51,626 nt of DNA, from assembly GCA_009801015.1 (NCBI GenBank), contig VHZZ01002247.1:14358-65983 (forward strand). Direction: 5' to 3'. The translations under genes and the position numbers were made by a program. The notes below the pieces were generated by a model, which was given only the letters and a program-made list of their open reading frames with translations, did not search any database and was not told the DNA's origin. Source of the stretch: Silene noctiflora. Its lineage: Eukaryota; Streptophyta; Magnoliopsida; Caryophyllales; Caryophyllaceae. Of this stretch, positions 1-12,039 are shown piece by piece; within the stretch, counting starts at the first letter, position 1, and each line of letters opens with the position of its first letter.

Positions 1-493
1 CGGTAGAAATCCTAGTTCGCTATACTAATTAATTAATCCTGCAGAAACTAATTAACTAGATTCAAACAATAACTGAACATAACAGTGAATAAGCAAATTT
101 AACTATCAATTCATATGCTTTTACCCCTTCTAACAACCTAGATCCCTCTCACCCTAGATTAAAGATTTAGCTACTCATATTAAAGAGAATAATAATAATA
201 ATAATAATAATTAAAGGAAGCATAATTAAGAGCGTAAAAGATAAACAAAGATTATTGAAAGTATTAAAGAAAGATTGAATAAAATACCGTAGGGAATTAA
301 TAATGAACAAGGTCTAGATCCGGAAGCAATATGTAAAATAAACTAATCTAGGTATTTAGAGAGAATTATTGTAAGAGTACTGAAAACTAGGGTAATTAAG
401 ATGTTCTTAAACACATATGTCGAGCTTAGTATATATAGAATGAAATAAATCCATTAAGGAAAGTTCTTGCTGAAGTCGGACTCTTGATGGATA

Positions 494-654
494 CTCGATC
501 GAGTCTGTGCGGGCTCGATCGAGTATGCTCTTCTCAACATCCCCAACTCTCGACATTTGCATACTTCTCAATTGCATGTGGATATTCGATCGAGTCTGTG
601 CAGACTCGATCGAGTCTGGGGTTCCTCGATCGAGTCTGGGCGGGCTCGATCGAG
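494..654. repeat. Array of six CTCGATCGAG-type palindromes with 20-bp period
   Basis: Ten-base self-complementary units lie at 494-503, 514-523, 585-594 (first base T), 605-614, 625-634 and 645-654. Starts are spaced 20, 71, 20, 20 and 20 bp, so four units form a strictly regular run and two form a pair. The linkers are 10 bp and mostly of the form TCTGTGCGGG or TCTGGG-rich. It is not a CRISPR array, because the repeats and linkers are too short. It is more likely a subrepeat of a dispersed plant element. Confidence 0.85.
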
Positions 655-971
655 TATGCACTTCTCGGCATATTTCTGCAACGCACACTGAACTTCAAAC
701 GGTCGTCATTTCTTCGTTACTTGGTCAAATCAAGAGTTATTAGTGGTGTTGGAAAGCTAAGAGGATAAGCTTTCACCTCCAACTGGAATCACTCGATTAT
801 CAGTTGTAGAACTCAAGTTATGTCTCTTCAAAGTAGGCATTAGTAATATGAAGTTCTCTTTTTGTCACTTCTTCGTCTTATCTTCTCTTCTCTTCTCCTT
901 TATTCCTCTAGATTTCCGTTCCATGCTTTGTGTATTCCTCTATGCCATTCCGCGGTGCTTCATTTCATTCT

Positions 972-1078
972 TTTGCTCCTCAAATGCATCAATTCTGCAT
1001 TAAATACCAAATAGCGGCAGTAACNTTTGCTCCTCAAATGCATCAATTCTGCATTAAATACCAAATAGCGGCAGTAAC
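972..1078. other. 53-bp exact duplication around a single N (likely contig-join artefact)
   Basis: Positions 972-1024 and 1026-1078 are identical over 53 bases, separated only by the N at 1025. A perfect duplication around one ambiguous base is what remains when two overlapping contig ends are joined by a minimal gap. The true sequence probably has one copy. Confidence 0.8.
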
Positions 1079-1742
1079 AACATTCTAACACAAATGGCAT
1101 ATAAAAGACATATTCTAGCATGAAATCCATACAAAAGGCAGTTAAAGGAATGCATAAATGTATATATAAATATGGCTCATCAAGGAGCAAAGAATGACAT
1201 TTGAGGTTGTCCGTGTGCGATAAACCAGTCCCGGGCGAAAATCGTGTACTTGTTGAAATTGGTTTAATTCTTGTTATTTGGTGCTGAAATTAAACAAGGT
1301 AACTCTTGAAGCGACCCTGGATAAGTGGTTGAAAACCCGGGAGACATAGAAACACGACCTCGTACGGCTCAAATTAAACTGTATATTAAAGTGCACGGTT
1401 TTGGTGTTCCAGGAGCCCGGACCAAAAATGTCTATAAATTGCACAGACGGTTTCTAAGGTCAAATAAAGCGACCTCCCAAATTTCGAATAATAACCGATG
1501 ATATTTGAGGTTGTTGGTGTGCGATAATTGAGAGACGAAAACCGGATACTTGTTAAAAATGGTTTAATACTCCCTCCATACCACACCAAAGGTAACACTT
1601 AGTATAAACGGACGTACCATACCAAAGATAACATTCCTTATTTGGCCCACAACATTACCCAGTTATCCTTATACTCATTTAATATTTACACAAAATGTCA
1701 TTATATACCCCACCTATCAACCCACAATTACATCAATAAGTA

Positions 1743-2700
1743 GATTATACATCCGATGTACTACCACCAGTTTTATAATTTTTGAGCATTATAATAAAAA
1801 AATTGAGTTTTGTTTTAAAATTTTGAGTTTACCATAAAGTTTCTGAGTTCATTCATTTACACATTAAGCTCGAAAAATTATAATAAAACTCAAAAACATT
1901 ACGTATTATAAGTTTAGTTAAATTTGAGTTTTGATGGGAAAAAAACTAAAATATACATATGCTCAAAAATAATGAAGTTTGAGGTAAAAAGCTGACAAAA
2001 AAATACTCATATGCTCAAAAACAAATAAATTATGAGATTGTACATATGGCTGACCAAGAAAATCCGAACCGCATTTTTAAACCGAAACCGGACCGAAAAC
2101 CGAATAATGGAGACTGAATATTCGGGTTATTTCCGGTTTAGGTGCCCGAACCGAATTTTTAAGTTCAAAAGCGGTTCGAATGCGGGTCCAAATAAAACCA
2201 AACCGGAGACCGCTTTTAAAACCGAATTAACTTTTTCTCTGAAAAAGATAAACAAATAAGCACACTAAGGCCCAAAATCTCAAAACCTTGTTTCGTTCAT
2301 CTCTCTGCCTCCCACCTTTTCTCTTTCATATCTCAAAACAAACCCAAAATTCTAGATCTACACTATTTGTTTATCAAATCTCAAGATTTCATTTATTCAA
2401 GTTTATATATTTGACTCTTTCTAAATCTTATTCATTTGTTTATCTAATTTTCTTGACTTATTTCAAAAAATTCATGTACAAATCAAACCAAAACCGGGTT
2501 AGAAAACCGGTTCGGGTTAACCGGTTTTCGGATCCGGTTCGAAAATCCAGAAAATCCGGTTAACCGGATTAAAGAGGTGCGGTTTCGGTTTTAAGAATCT
2601 AATATTTTTGAAACCGGGTACCGAACCAGTTTCCAAAACCGGGTCGGGTACCCGATTTTGCTCAACCCTAGTTGTACATCCGAATATCCGATGTATGTTC
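1743..2700. repeat. Inner dispersed repeat, long copy, inside the Stowaway-like element
   Basis: The AT-rich sequence at 1743-2045, with recurring ATATGCTCAAAAA and TCTGAGTT phrases, closely resembles 41,655-41,915, including the shared phrase GTTAAATTTRAGTTTTGA. Both copies end in GATGTATRTGTTC followed by TTTTTCTC. This copy differs from the 41.7-kb copy by about 630 bp of extra DNA (2046-2671) that is itself a separate element. The family is unrecognised. Confidence 0.65.
2046..2671. mobile_element. Probable hAT-type non-autonomous element, CCGGTT-rich
   Basis: The insert is flanked by TTGTACAT at 2038-2045 and 2672-2679, an 8-bp direct repeat as expected for hAT insertions. Its ends are imperfect inverted repeats: left TATGGCTGACCAAGAAAAT, right (reverse complement) TAGGGTTGAGCAAAATCGGG. 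Both internal flanks are dominated by CCGGTT, GGTTCGG and AACCGAA words. No transposase is encoded. The short open frames here are not genes. Confidence 0.6.
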
Positions 2701-3686
2701 ATTTTTCTCCAATTACATACCCCACCTATTTTTTTTTCTCTTTACCCTTACTTTTTAGACCTTTTCTGAAATACTCCATTTTTTCCTAAGTTACCTTTGG
2801 TGTAGTACGGAGGGAGTACCATTTATTTGGAACTGAAAATGAATAATGTAACTCTGGAACGACCTAAGACACGTGGTAGAATAATCAGGAGGAGAAGAAA
2901 CAAGACCCAAAACAAACTCTCGAACAACTCAAATTGAAGGGTATAATTTCGTATTCTGCCAGGTTTAAATAAACTATTAGAGCTTAAAAGTTTTGCCTAG
3001 GAACAGTAGATAATCATAGGGTAAATCAATGGCCACAAATTACAAGGCAAAGACAATCTGAAGGTTGAACTGATATGATATTTGGTTAGACAGGAAGCAA
3101 TATTTATTTCTCTCAAGAATACACAAATAGATAGATGCTCATTTCAGACTTGTGATTTCTGGTTGCAAATTTTTCAGGCCGTTGATTTGGTACCGGATCT
3201 TCATTGCCTTACTAGAGAAGATCCTCACTAGTCATTGCGATTTGCGACCACATTATGTTCAGAAATCGGGATTTTCCGCATTTTACAGTCAAGGACAGAA
3301 GAGTTGAAACCTTGAAATCAACACATAGTTCCTAAATGTTTCTAAATTAGCATTAAAAAATCAAAGTTAAAGATGGAAGATTCGGGGAGGTAATAAGTAA
3401 ATCAACACTTAAATACATAAGAAACTAAAAAGCTGTAAATCAGGGGTCTTGTAACCAGCTATCTTAAAGGAACAATACAGGTTTAATGTGACCACAGTAC
3501 AATGCACCAACTCTGAGGCAGCTCCAGACATTTTAAGTGTCACCGGTAACCTCAATTCAATGCAGCTACGGTATATAACAAACGGGTTCCATGGTTTCCA
3601 AAAGGGAATTGTTTCCTGGTATTATGTCGTTATTTGTTGTACACCATGTAATGCCATTGACGATGCTTTTGAAGCCAGCTTTGCAT

Positions 3687-6600
3687 CTAATACTCGCGTC
3701 CCCTATACGGCATTTCCTAGAGAAAAACAATGCAAAAAGTGAAATTGAGTAACATTTTCATCTGAATTTAATTGTTTCATATTAAAGTGAGACGTGGAGA
3801 GAGTGTACCATAATCTCCCCAAATGAATACATTATTAATACCCCCAAGTGGAGGGAGGGGGAGTAAGTAAAAGCCACCCTCCTCTCGAATCGTGTTAATC
3901 ACTATATTTTGCCTTAATTACAGATTTGTGAGAATAGTGATTACAAGCATGTTGATCAGTAGTCTTTGGACAAGGTCTTGTGTTTTGCGAGGCATCATAT
4001 AGTTTTTTTAGCTTTTTTGTTATTTTGTTTTTGACCTTTCTGCGTGGAACTCGAAAAATTTACAATTTCTCCCTTACACAAAACCGCCATTGTTTGTACT
4101 CTAAAATGAAGAAGAGCTTACCGAAGGGTGGCCTGGCATGTACATGACTTGTCTAGGATGGCCAAGAAGCATCGGTTGCCCAAACTGGAAACCATAAATA
4201 TTCAGCATTTTATGAAAAAGTCGCTCAAAAAGAGTTCAAGTGTTTCTATTTTAGCATTGAGATAAGCTCGCTCACCTGTGGAGCATTTGCAGGAAAATAT
4301 GGTTGTGCTGATTGCATTGCTGCAGCCTGTGGATTAAAAAAACCAGGCTGCTGTCCAGCAAAGGATGGTCCAACCTATGAAGAAACAAAATTGTTATATC
4401 TGACCTAAGGGAGTTGATCCTACGATAACCAGCATATATATTAATTTGAAAGAAAATTGGAAGTCCCACTAGATTGATAGTTTCCATTGGTTGCCGTGCT
4501 CCTTTGTAAAAAAACTGGAGTAAGATACAAAAGTTCAAAAACTTTGAAGTTGTAACCTTGTGTTTCATGACCAGTACCACGTGCTGATGCTGAAAGCTCA
4601 CATTTTCTGTAGGTGAAGTAGATATAGGGGTAAACAGAGCAACTTTCTTACTCTAGTTCCCATCTTAAATATGGCTATATTCCTGTGTCTACACATCATC
4701 CAAATATATGGCATGTCGAAAGGTTGATAACAAGATGTCTCTCAAGTCTCAAGCCTAGATTCTTAAATCATTAAGCCAAATTCTATCGAACTTCAAATCA
4801 CCAAGTCTGAAAACTGTATCCAGAAATACAAGTGGTAGTTCTCTACCCTCTAAGTTTCTATGTTGGCAGTGCATGTTACTTCTAAAGTTGAGTGCCTACA
4901 ACCCTCACTCGTGATAGGCTGTACCTTTTACGTTTTAACACACTGGGGTTAAAAAATACATACTAAACTGAATATCAAAGATTAAATATTTTCTAATCAA
5001 CAGAAGAACCCCAAAAGTGTATCCCCTGATCTCAACATCAATGCTTGTAACTTGTAAGTCGGTGAGGAAACCTGTTATGAAAATAAATCAATCGAGCAAA
5101 AAGAAACTTGCCCGTGAAGTTTCATTTAGATAATTCACAAAAGGTTGTATAGACTAGATCGCAAATCCTAGTTCAAAAAGGCACACGAAGCTCAAGGCTT
5201 AATAATAAGGCACCGGCCAAAACGCGCAGGGCCACCTTAGGTGCCATGGGCCATGTACATAAGGCGCATCAAATGGAGCACGCTGCTAGGCAGTTCCTTA
5301 TTTTTTTTCCCACTTTTTTTTTCGCCCTTCCCTTTGTCCGATTAACCTCATCTTACATGTTAGCCCTCTTTAAGTACGGAAAAAAAAAAGAGGTACTGTT
5401 ACACGAAAAAAAGTTATTGTTACAAAATAATATATTGAAAATAATTCGTAGGCAAAAACACCAAGGCGGAACAACAATAGAAGAAAAGTTGAAAAACTAT
5501 GCTACATATCCAGTGATGCTGACGAAATTAAAAGCAGTGTAAGGATGACAGAAATTACGCACAAAATTTGCCACATGAATGTTAAAAACAAAAACTCACC
5601 CCGATGCCGACTGGTATGCCATGCATATGAGGCACCGTATGCACATTGGTGGGATAGTAAAATGAGGGTTCATTAACTGGAGAGACCGGCCTAAGAGGAC
5701 TTTGCGTTGGTACAAAACTCTTTGCATTTGGATTAAATCTAAACTCCTGCAAAATAAAGCCATCGACAAGGGTTGTCATATAAATCAAGAAAACATTATT
5801 AATGAGGCAATAGCAACAAAGTCTACTCAACCTTACCAAAACCGAATGTAACAGGCTGGAAGGGAAGACAAGTGTTCATCTCTAGAGCCTACAACATCTT
5901 GAACCATCTTACTGGGTGCTAATAGCCTAACAGTAAGAATATTTATAGACTTTCTAGTAGCAGTGTAGCACGCAATAAATCTTCCACAGATTATTTAAGA
6001 TAATTGTTGCTCAAGGTTAGTACACTTCATATCCCCACAACAGTATTCACAAGACTTGATAATTTATATTCAATTCTGAATGGTTAAAATAGCGAGTATG
6101 ATGTATCCATTCAGAAAACAATATAAATAATAGGTTAATTTAAAAAAAAGAAAAAAAAAAAGAAAAGAAAAGAAACAAGAGTGAGGCATATAGAAGGAAT
6201 GAATCCTACCTTTGCATTAGGATTCAGAGTTGATTTTTCTGATGACAATGAACCTACTGAAGAGCTAGGTGATAATGAAGGAGCACTTGCGGTCGATGTA
6301 ACAGCTCCACCCTCTAAAGTGGACAAGGGGGTATTGTCTACCCGACCACGTGGATCTGTAGCTTCTGTAACACGTAATTTGGAAGAGTTGTCTTCCGAAA
6401 GACCACTAGAACTGGATTTCTCGTCTACCTTTGCAGAAGTCATAGAGGATGTTGATGTTATTGAAGATACACATACACCAGCTTTGTCTGAGCCATCTCT
6501 ACTCATATCTGACGGGGACTGGAAATCTACACATGCATTCCTTGAGTTAGTACATCTAAATCACAACTATTTTGCACAAGTAAGCAGCAACGGAATGCAA

Positions 6601-9600
6601 ATCTCCTAAACAAGACTTTAAATCTACACACTCAAGAAAACATCGAATCATACAAATTTTTTACAATAGCTACATGCCTACATATGCATCGTGGCCACTG
6701 TAATAAAACAGCTTCCTCAAACATGATTACTTCTGATGATTGAGACATAAGCTGATATAGAATCAACAACCACAATGCATCGTCGTGTAATCATGTTATT
6801 CTTAATTCCCTTTATTTTTTAGTCCTTTTTCAGAGACTTTCAATATTCAACCCTCATAGACGACACAAGTTCTTTTAATCATGACAATGCCTGCCTGCCT
6901 GGGAACGTTATGTAAGTGAAAGCAAAACACGAAAACAAAACAGGCATGCTTGCAACTCGCCTTCAGAATTTGCTGCCTGAATGTCCTTGTTTGACTGCAT
7001 AATGGTAACAAACACAATAAAAGCATGAGTAAAAAAATGTTTGAAAGCGATAAATCTCACAAAGCAAGATAAAGAATTACGGAGTACAAAATACTGACAG
7101 TCTTCTTAATAACATTATTTCCTCCTTGATCATCAACATAGTTCTCTTGTGCCCTACAATAAATCAATTTCTTAAGAAAATATCACAGCAAAGAACCGCT
7201 GTAATCTTATACTCCCTCCATCCCATTATTATCTTCCTAGTTTGACTTTTAGGGTCAAAATTTTATAACTTTGACCACAAGTAAGTGTTAAAATAAGAAA
7301 AACTAACACTAACACATTGTAACAAAATAATTACATTCATAATACAAAAGTCTTCGGAGATATATTTTTGAATGAAAAAAAAAAGGTGAATATAAATGGA
7401 GAAAAATCATGTCAAAGTGTTGTTTCGAAGACTGCAATTCAAACTAGGAATATTATTATGGGAAGGAGGGAGTAATTGTAACTACGACGTATTATAAGCT
7501 CCCAAGTCCCAAAACTCCCAACAACATAACACAGGCATACCACAGGTGGAAACAAAGAGAATTACCTGCTTTCATCTTCGAACCCATAAGCAACATATGT
7601 ACTGTTATTGGATAATTGAGATATAGGGCGATATAACTCCTCACTGGCTTCCTGCACAAATGCCACACTGATGACTTCAAAACATCAAGCAACCAAAAAA
7701 CCGTAAGTAAAAGAAAATGCAGTGGCTTAAGAAGACAATACAGCTTAAACTTAAGAACACCTAAGTTTCTGCCAAAGAAGGTGAAGTGAAACATAGATTC
7801 AGTTTGTAAATCATTACATTTCGACACTCTGCTACCAAAGGTGCTACCTAACACTACATAAATCACATGTTTTGAGTTACTAATTCCAAAGAATATATAG
7901 TCTAGATTTCTAGGATGTGCTTCAAGTTTCCACTACCAAATTAGAAGCAAAATCTAATCGGGCGTCATTCCAAAGAAACAATACAAGCTAATTTTAACCA
8001 AGTATGAGAGTTTGACATTATCTTTGGAAAAAAAATACTTTTCCTTGGAAACAACTGGGTGCATTCTCAAGGCAAAACATCTCCCTATCCGTGTCCTTCC
8101 TCATTACTTCAACTTTCTGAATATAAACTTGTCATTTGACTTCGAACTTCGAAGGTATTTCAGACAAATAATTATCTACATTCAATTTTCTTGAACAGAA
8201 AAAACAAAGTTCATGAGAGCGCATAAAAGGAGCACCGCCAAGCAAAATCAAGCAGAAAACATCAACATTAACGTTTTATGTTTTACACTACAGCAAAGAG
8301 AATGAAATTAACCAGATCTTGGTAAGGTGTGCCAAGCACACACAATAAATGCTCCTATATTTCATATTGTTCTTAATATTTTTACATTCCTCCAGAAAAA
8401 CAAAAAAGGGATAATACACTTCATTTCCCAACTATACGAAGTAGGATAGGCCTATCAAGTATCAACAAGTGCCAGTTCTGGCAAATGTGCCAAGAGTAAC
8501 AACCTCTTTCTTCTCTTCTCCCTTTCAGTAAGTCCCAATTAAATATTTAAATGACAGAGTTCTTACATGGTATGCAAAGCAGACGCGTATACATAATTCT
8601 CATTTCCACCAAACAAATTAGACAACTAATAAAATTTAAGCATAAAGAAATCACTTCCATGCTCTCATACATCTAAACCTAGAAGAAAAGGGCCTCAAGT
8701 TAATAGGTTTTTCACTTTTTCAAGTGCTAAACGAGTAATAATCATGTAACAACTTTATCCTCTCGGGTCAAAAGCAATAAGAAAAAATCCTCTTTTAAAA
8801 GTCAATAGTGACAATGGTATTAATATGCTCCTGCTATGTTACTTAACACTTGTTGCATATAAGAATTACAAGCGCCAATACTTGGGCCGTGTAAACTGAT
8901 ATTTCTAAATATTGCAATTAATCAATATCACTGTGGCTTAAATATACATCAGCCATTTTCGTGAATCATACAACTCCATAGAATGCATGTGTATTTGTGC
9001 ATGTTGGATGTTTTTTTTTTTTTGAGGAAAGGAGGTTGATATACAAAAAAAAAAAAGACTACAAACACAGATAATCAACTGGCAATTCAAATCTCAAAAC
9101 GAAGTGAAGATATAACGCAGATATGATATTCGTGACGTTACATCTGCAATATCGCAATTTTGAGATTTTGCAACTGCTACCGCAACTGCAACAAATGCCA
9201 CATTGATTCCCTGATGGTGACAGATACTCTTGTAGCGAAGTTAAAAATCAACGTACCAAATTTCCAACATCAACAGAAGGTCAGATGTGTCTCAAAGATT
9301 TATGTCTCACCATCAAATGTCTCCTTTTCTCATTAAACTTTTTGCTATTAGCCTTAGCTAAAGCAGCCTCACTATCACATAATAAAGATGTAGGAGGTAT
9401 AGGTTGAGACAAAAATAGGTATGTCAGATAACAAATTTTTAAGCCATTCGGCTTCCATGCTAGCGGTATCTAGCGGAAAATTAATCAAGTGTCAAAATGA
9501 CCATTTTAAAAATCAATCATGAGTCAGTTGCGAGGTATTTTTTTCCTTCTTGGTTTTCATTCATAAAGTAATTGGATAACATAATGGTGAGTAGTAATCA

Positions 9601-12005
9601 GACAGCATTATTTGGTCCTATTAACAATAAGAACATGAACCAAAGGCTGCCTTAGGCTTAACTAACTTATAATTCCTACGCTTGTTTACCAGTCAATGAT
9701 TTGCATGTCAGAGAACCATGGAATATAATGTATAACTGCCAGATACTTTGGTCTTACAACTTTTGACATGGGCACTAAGCATAACCACAGTCCACAACCA
9801 CCTAAACATTTTTAAAATACACTCTTGGGGGTGCTAACATGTGTTGGCAATTTTCTTATATAACAGCCTAAACACCACTCTTTGGATCTAGATCTCTAGT
9901 ATTTTTTTCTCATGTGGTTCTCTTGAGTCCCCTCAAAATCTCTAGAAAGTTAAGCTTGAGCTTCATAAATAGAATTCATTTCATTATGGCGTGAATTTGG
10001 ACGTGGATCTTCACCAACCATACAATAAAATTGAAATTATCAAAAAGTACCTTTGACAATGATCCAGATGACAATCTATCTCCTTCCAAAGCTTTTTCAC
10101 TTTTTCCACTAGCTACATCAGCAAAGGATCTAACAAAGCCGGGGCCGTATGAATCCCCAAAAGTTTCTAAGTCATGTGAATCCAACACCTCGTTCTCATC
10201 AGCACACCCACTATCATCAAATCCCCTAAAGACCGATGAATACTTGGTTTCCTCATCAATATCAATGTTCGCTGGGAGATATGCACCTCTTTCCTGGAAG
10301 AACAGAGAAAAGGTTCTCATCGTGGTGAATACTAGAAACTCAAGACTCGCGATAGCTACTTTTTGAGCAACTCACCTCTGCCAAATGAAGATCTTGGGTT
10401 TCCTCACCCTCAATCTCTCTAGCTATTCTCTTAGCTTCCGCCTCCAGCTCCCTCATTCGAGGACCTTTCTCAAGTTTTGTTGTATAGAGTTCCTCGTTAA
10501 ATGTACTTCTTACGCCAAAAAGTGACTCATTAACTTTAAATTGATCCCAGCTCTTTCTGAAAATTCAAGTAAATATCTCTGTCAGAAAATTAAACAGCAA
10601 TCAAGTTAACCTATAGAAACCAAAGGGCTGGGTATCTACAATTTCTAACTACAAGACTATTCATAACCACAAAATTTTGAAAACCAATAACTGAGGAGAA
10701 AAGGGTAAAAGCTAGATACAGTAGTTACTATAACAACCTAGTCCAAGGGGAATCAAATATATTTTCCAACTCAGGGCGCTGTGGAGCATCCTCATCTGGC
10801 ACCCAGCGTTCCAACTCTCTTCCAGCACCAACATGACGAGATTGAGATATGTAGGAATCAATCATAATATCCTGCTGACTTTCTCCTTGAGGCTCACTTG
10901 ATAAACCATCACAAGTAATAGGCACATCCTGAAAGAAACAACCCTTCTGATGATGAGATTATGTCTGCCCTAACTGTTAGTATGTTACTAGACTATGACA
11001 CTGACCAAATTAATGAATAGCATAATTTACGGAAATACTAAGACTAACAATTCCTGACTTCACTGACGCAGTTCTTTGACATTGTATGTATAAAGCCTTG
11101 AGGGAAAGGAGGGAATTTGTACGACCTTAGCTATAACTTGCACAAGTTCATGAGCTGGTATTATAAGAGTTTTTGTTGGAGCCTTGCTGACTGAATCAGT
11201 ACCAGATTTGTGTCCTCTAAAAGATACATCTTTTAACAAGCGAGCCATTTTTAAGATAATACCTGTGAATAAAAGCAAATGTGCGAACTAATAAGATGTT
11301 CATAGAGATACAGAATTTGGCTCAAAACTAAAACAGTAACCAGCATCATGATTTTATAATAATTTTTGAGAAACATAAAACAATGATGATAAATTTCATC
11401 ATCTATAAGACATACCAAAATTTCTATCAGCATCTGTCGCATGAAAAATTCCAGTGTATACAGATCCATTTTTAACCTGAACATCTACATGATGTCCTAT
11501 AAGACAGGTTGTCAAATACACGAGCCGGTCTCTCGAGGAACTTTCAGGCCCAGAATCTTTATTGAAACTTGAGATACCTTCAGGCGAAAGTACAATTATT
11601 AGGAAACCACAGAGAAAAAAAATAATAAACAACTAATTATCAGTAAGGATTGCACTTTGTGACCGGGTTAGAAATTCTTCTTAACCAGAGGCTCTAGGAA
11701 CTAAAAAGACAATTTATCACCTCTTTCTAAAACTCCCACCCTTTCTAAGGGCCTAGTTTGTGTAGGTGAGAGGTTCCATGATGGGTTCAACAACCCATTT
11801 TAGCCATGTTTGTTTCGATCACAAGAAGAGAATAAAGAAGACAGAAAGCAATACGGCATTGGGATCAAAGATCTTCACCTGCACCGACAACTCTATTGGG
11901 ATTTGATTTCCCTGTCTGGAACTTATTATCCACCCGACTGCTGGGATCAAATTTGTGCCTGCCAAAACCATTGGCAGAGGATCTGGGTTGTGCAGTTTGC
12001 TTCAT
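3687..12005 (-). CDS. CID4: Ataxin-2 homolog, PABP-interacting protein (CID3/CID4 class)
   Basis: This is a cytoplasmic mRNA-binding regulator that contacts poly(A)-binding protein. Coding exons, 5' to 3' on the minus strand: 12005-11879, 11577-11416, 11262-11126, 10928-10738, 10556-10376, 10293-10051, 7651-7566, 7153-7099, 6994 to 6957 (or 6942), 6540-6210, 5746-5600, 4374-4276, 4184-4122, 3716-3687. All phases join, giving 629 (or 634) residues. The ataxin-2 Sm domain is at about residues 58-110 (RDRLVYLTTCLIGHHV, then IFHATDADRNFG, IILKMARLL). The LsmAD region follows at about 143-250 (ELENIFDSPWT, KSWDQFKVNESLFGV). A low-complexity Ser-rich stretch precedes the PAM2 motif FNPNAKSFVP (about 521-530), which binds the PABP MLLE domain. 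The C-terminus EMPYRGREY matches plant CIDs. The only ambiguous junction is the end of exon 9. Introns hold a Stowaway MITE and a copia remnant. The CID4 versus CID3 assignment is not certain. Confidence 0.93.
7212..7472. mobile_element. Stowaway MITE inside a CID4 intron
   Basis: This 261-bp element begins CTCCCTCCATCCCATTATTA and ends with the inverted complement (TAATAATATTCC region, then GGAAGGAGGGAG). The inverted repeats extend about 34 bp to TCCTAGTTTGA. TA dinucleotides flank it (7210-7211, 7473-7474). It lies in the 7154-7565 intron and makes up most of it. There is no coding capacity. Confidence 0.9.
9281..9464 (-). pseudogene. Ty1/copia RNase H fragment (frameshifted) in a CID4 intron
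   Basis: Read on the minus strand, 9464 to about 9400 gives MEAEWLKNLLSDIP. After a frame change the strand gives CDSEAALAKANSKKFNEKRR followed by HLMVRHKSLRH, then a stop at 9281-9283. This is the typical end of a copia polyprotein, where the RNase H domain has the order EAEW..LL, then CDSQAAI, then the RHI.R.H box. The frameshift, the stop and the missing LADPLTKGL tail mark it as dead. It lies in the same orientation as CID4 within the 7652-10050 intron. A T-tract and A-tract bracket 9011-9056 nearby. Confidence 0.75.
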
Positions 12006-12039
12006 ATTCACGTTAAGAAGACTTTACCACACAACCTTG

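Larger units (their letters stand above)
1..1190. repeat. Gene-free, repeat-derived left flank
   Basis: I see no gene here. The stretch is AT-rich, with an (AAT)n microsatellite at about 189-210, a CTCGATCGAG palindrome array (listed separately) and a CT-rich tract near 870-905. Its texture resembles LTR-retrotransposon untranslated DNA, but I found no polyprotein, primer-binding site or terminal dinucleotides, so the class is open. The short open frames crossing the palindrome array are products of the repeat and look non-coding. Confidence 0.5.
1570..2816. mobile_element. Stowaway-like (Tc1/mariner-type) element carrying nested insertions
   Basis: The left end begins CTCCCTCCATACCACACC and continues with AAAGGTAAC. 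The right end reads GTTACCTTTGG then TGTAGTACGGAGGGAG, its inverted complement. Both ends are flanked by TA (1568-1569 and 2817-2818), the Stowaway/mariner target duplication. The shell itself is short (about 1570-1740 plus 2700-2816, including two ACCCCACCTAT motifs). The middle is occupied by other repeats. No transposase frame is visible, so the element is non-autonomous. Confidence 0.8.
1193..2955. repeat. Diverged direct duplication, second copy split by a transposon
   Basis: Copy 1 is about 1193-1388. Copy 2 is about 1497-1569 and continues at about 2817-2955. Both begin with TTGAGGTTGT and share, in order, GTGTGCGATAA, TACTTGTT, GGTTTAAT, TATTTGG, TGAAA and GTAACTCT. Copy 2 is interrupted at its TTTAATA by the 1,247-bp element listed next, so copy 1 serves as an internal empty-site reference. 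No coding capacity is evident. The parent element is not recognised. Confidence 0.7.

Noticed and set aside
494..654. CRISPR-like array
   Set aside because: Repeats are 10 bp and linkers 10 bp with no unique spacers, and this is plant DNA. It is a simple subrepeat array.
2032..2563. Short open frames at 2.0-2.6 kb as genes
   Set aside because: They lie within the nested hAT-like element, are built of repeated CCGGTT-type words and have no homology signal.
6181..6609. A 142-codon plus-strand open frame
   Set aside because: It is the antisense of the CID4 exon 6540-6210, whose minus-strand reading joins neighbouring exons in phase and matches CID proteins.
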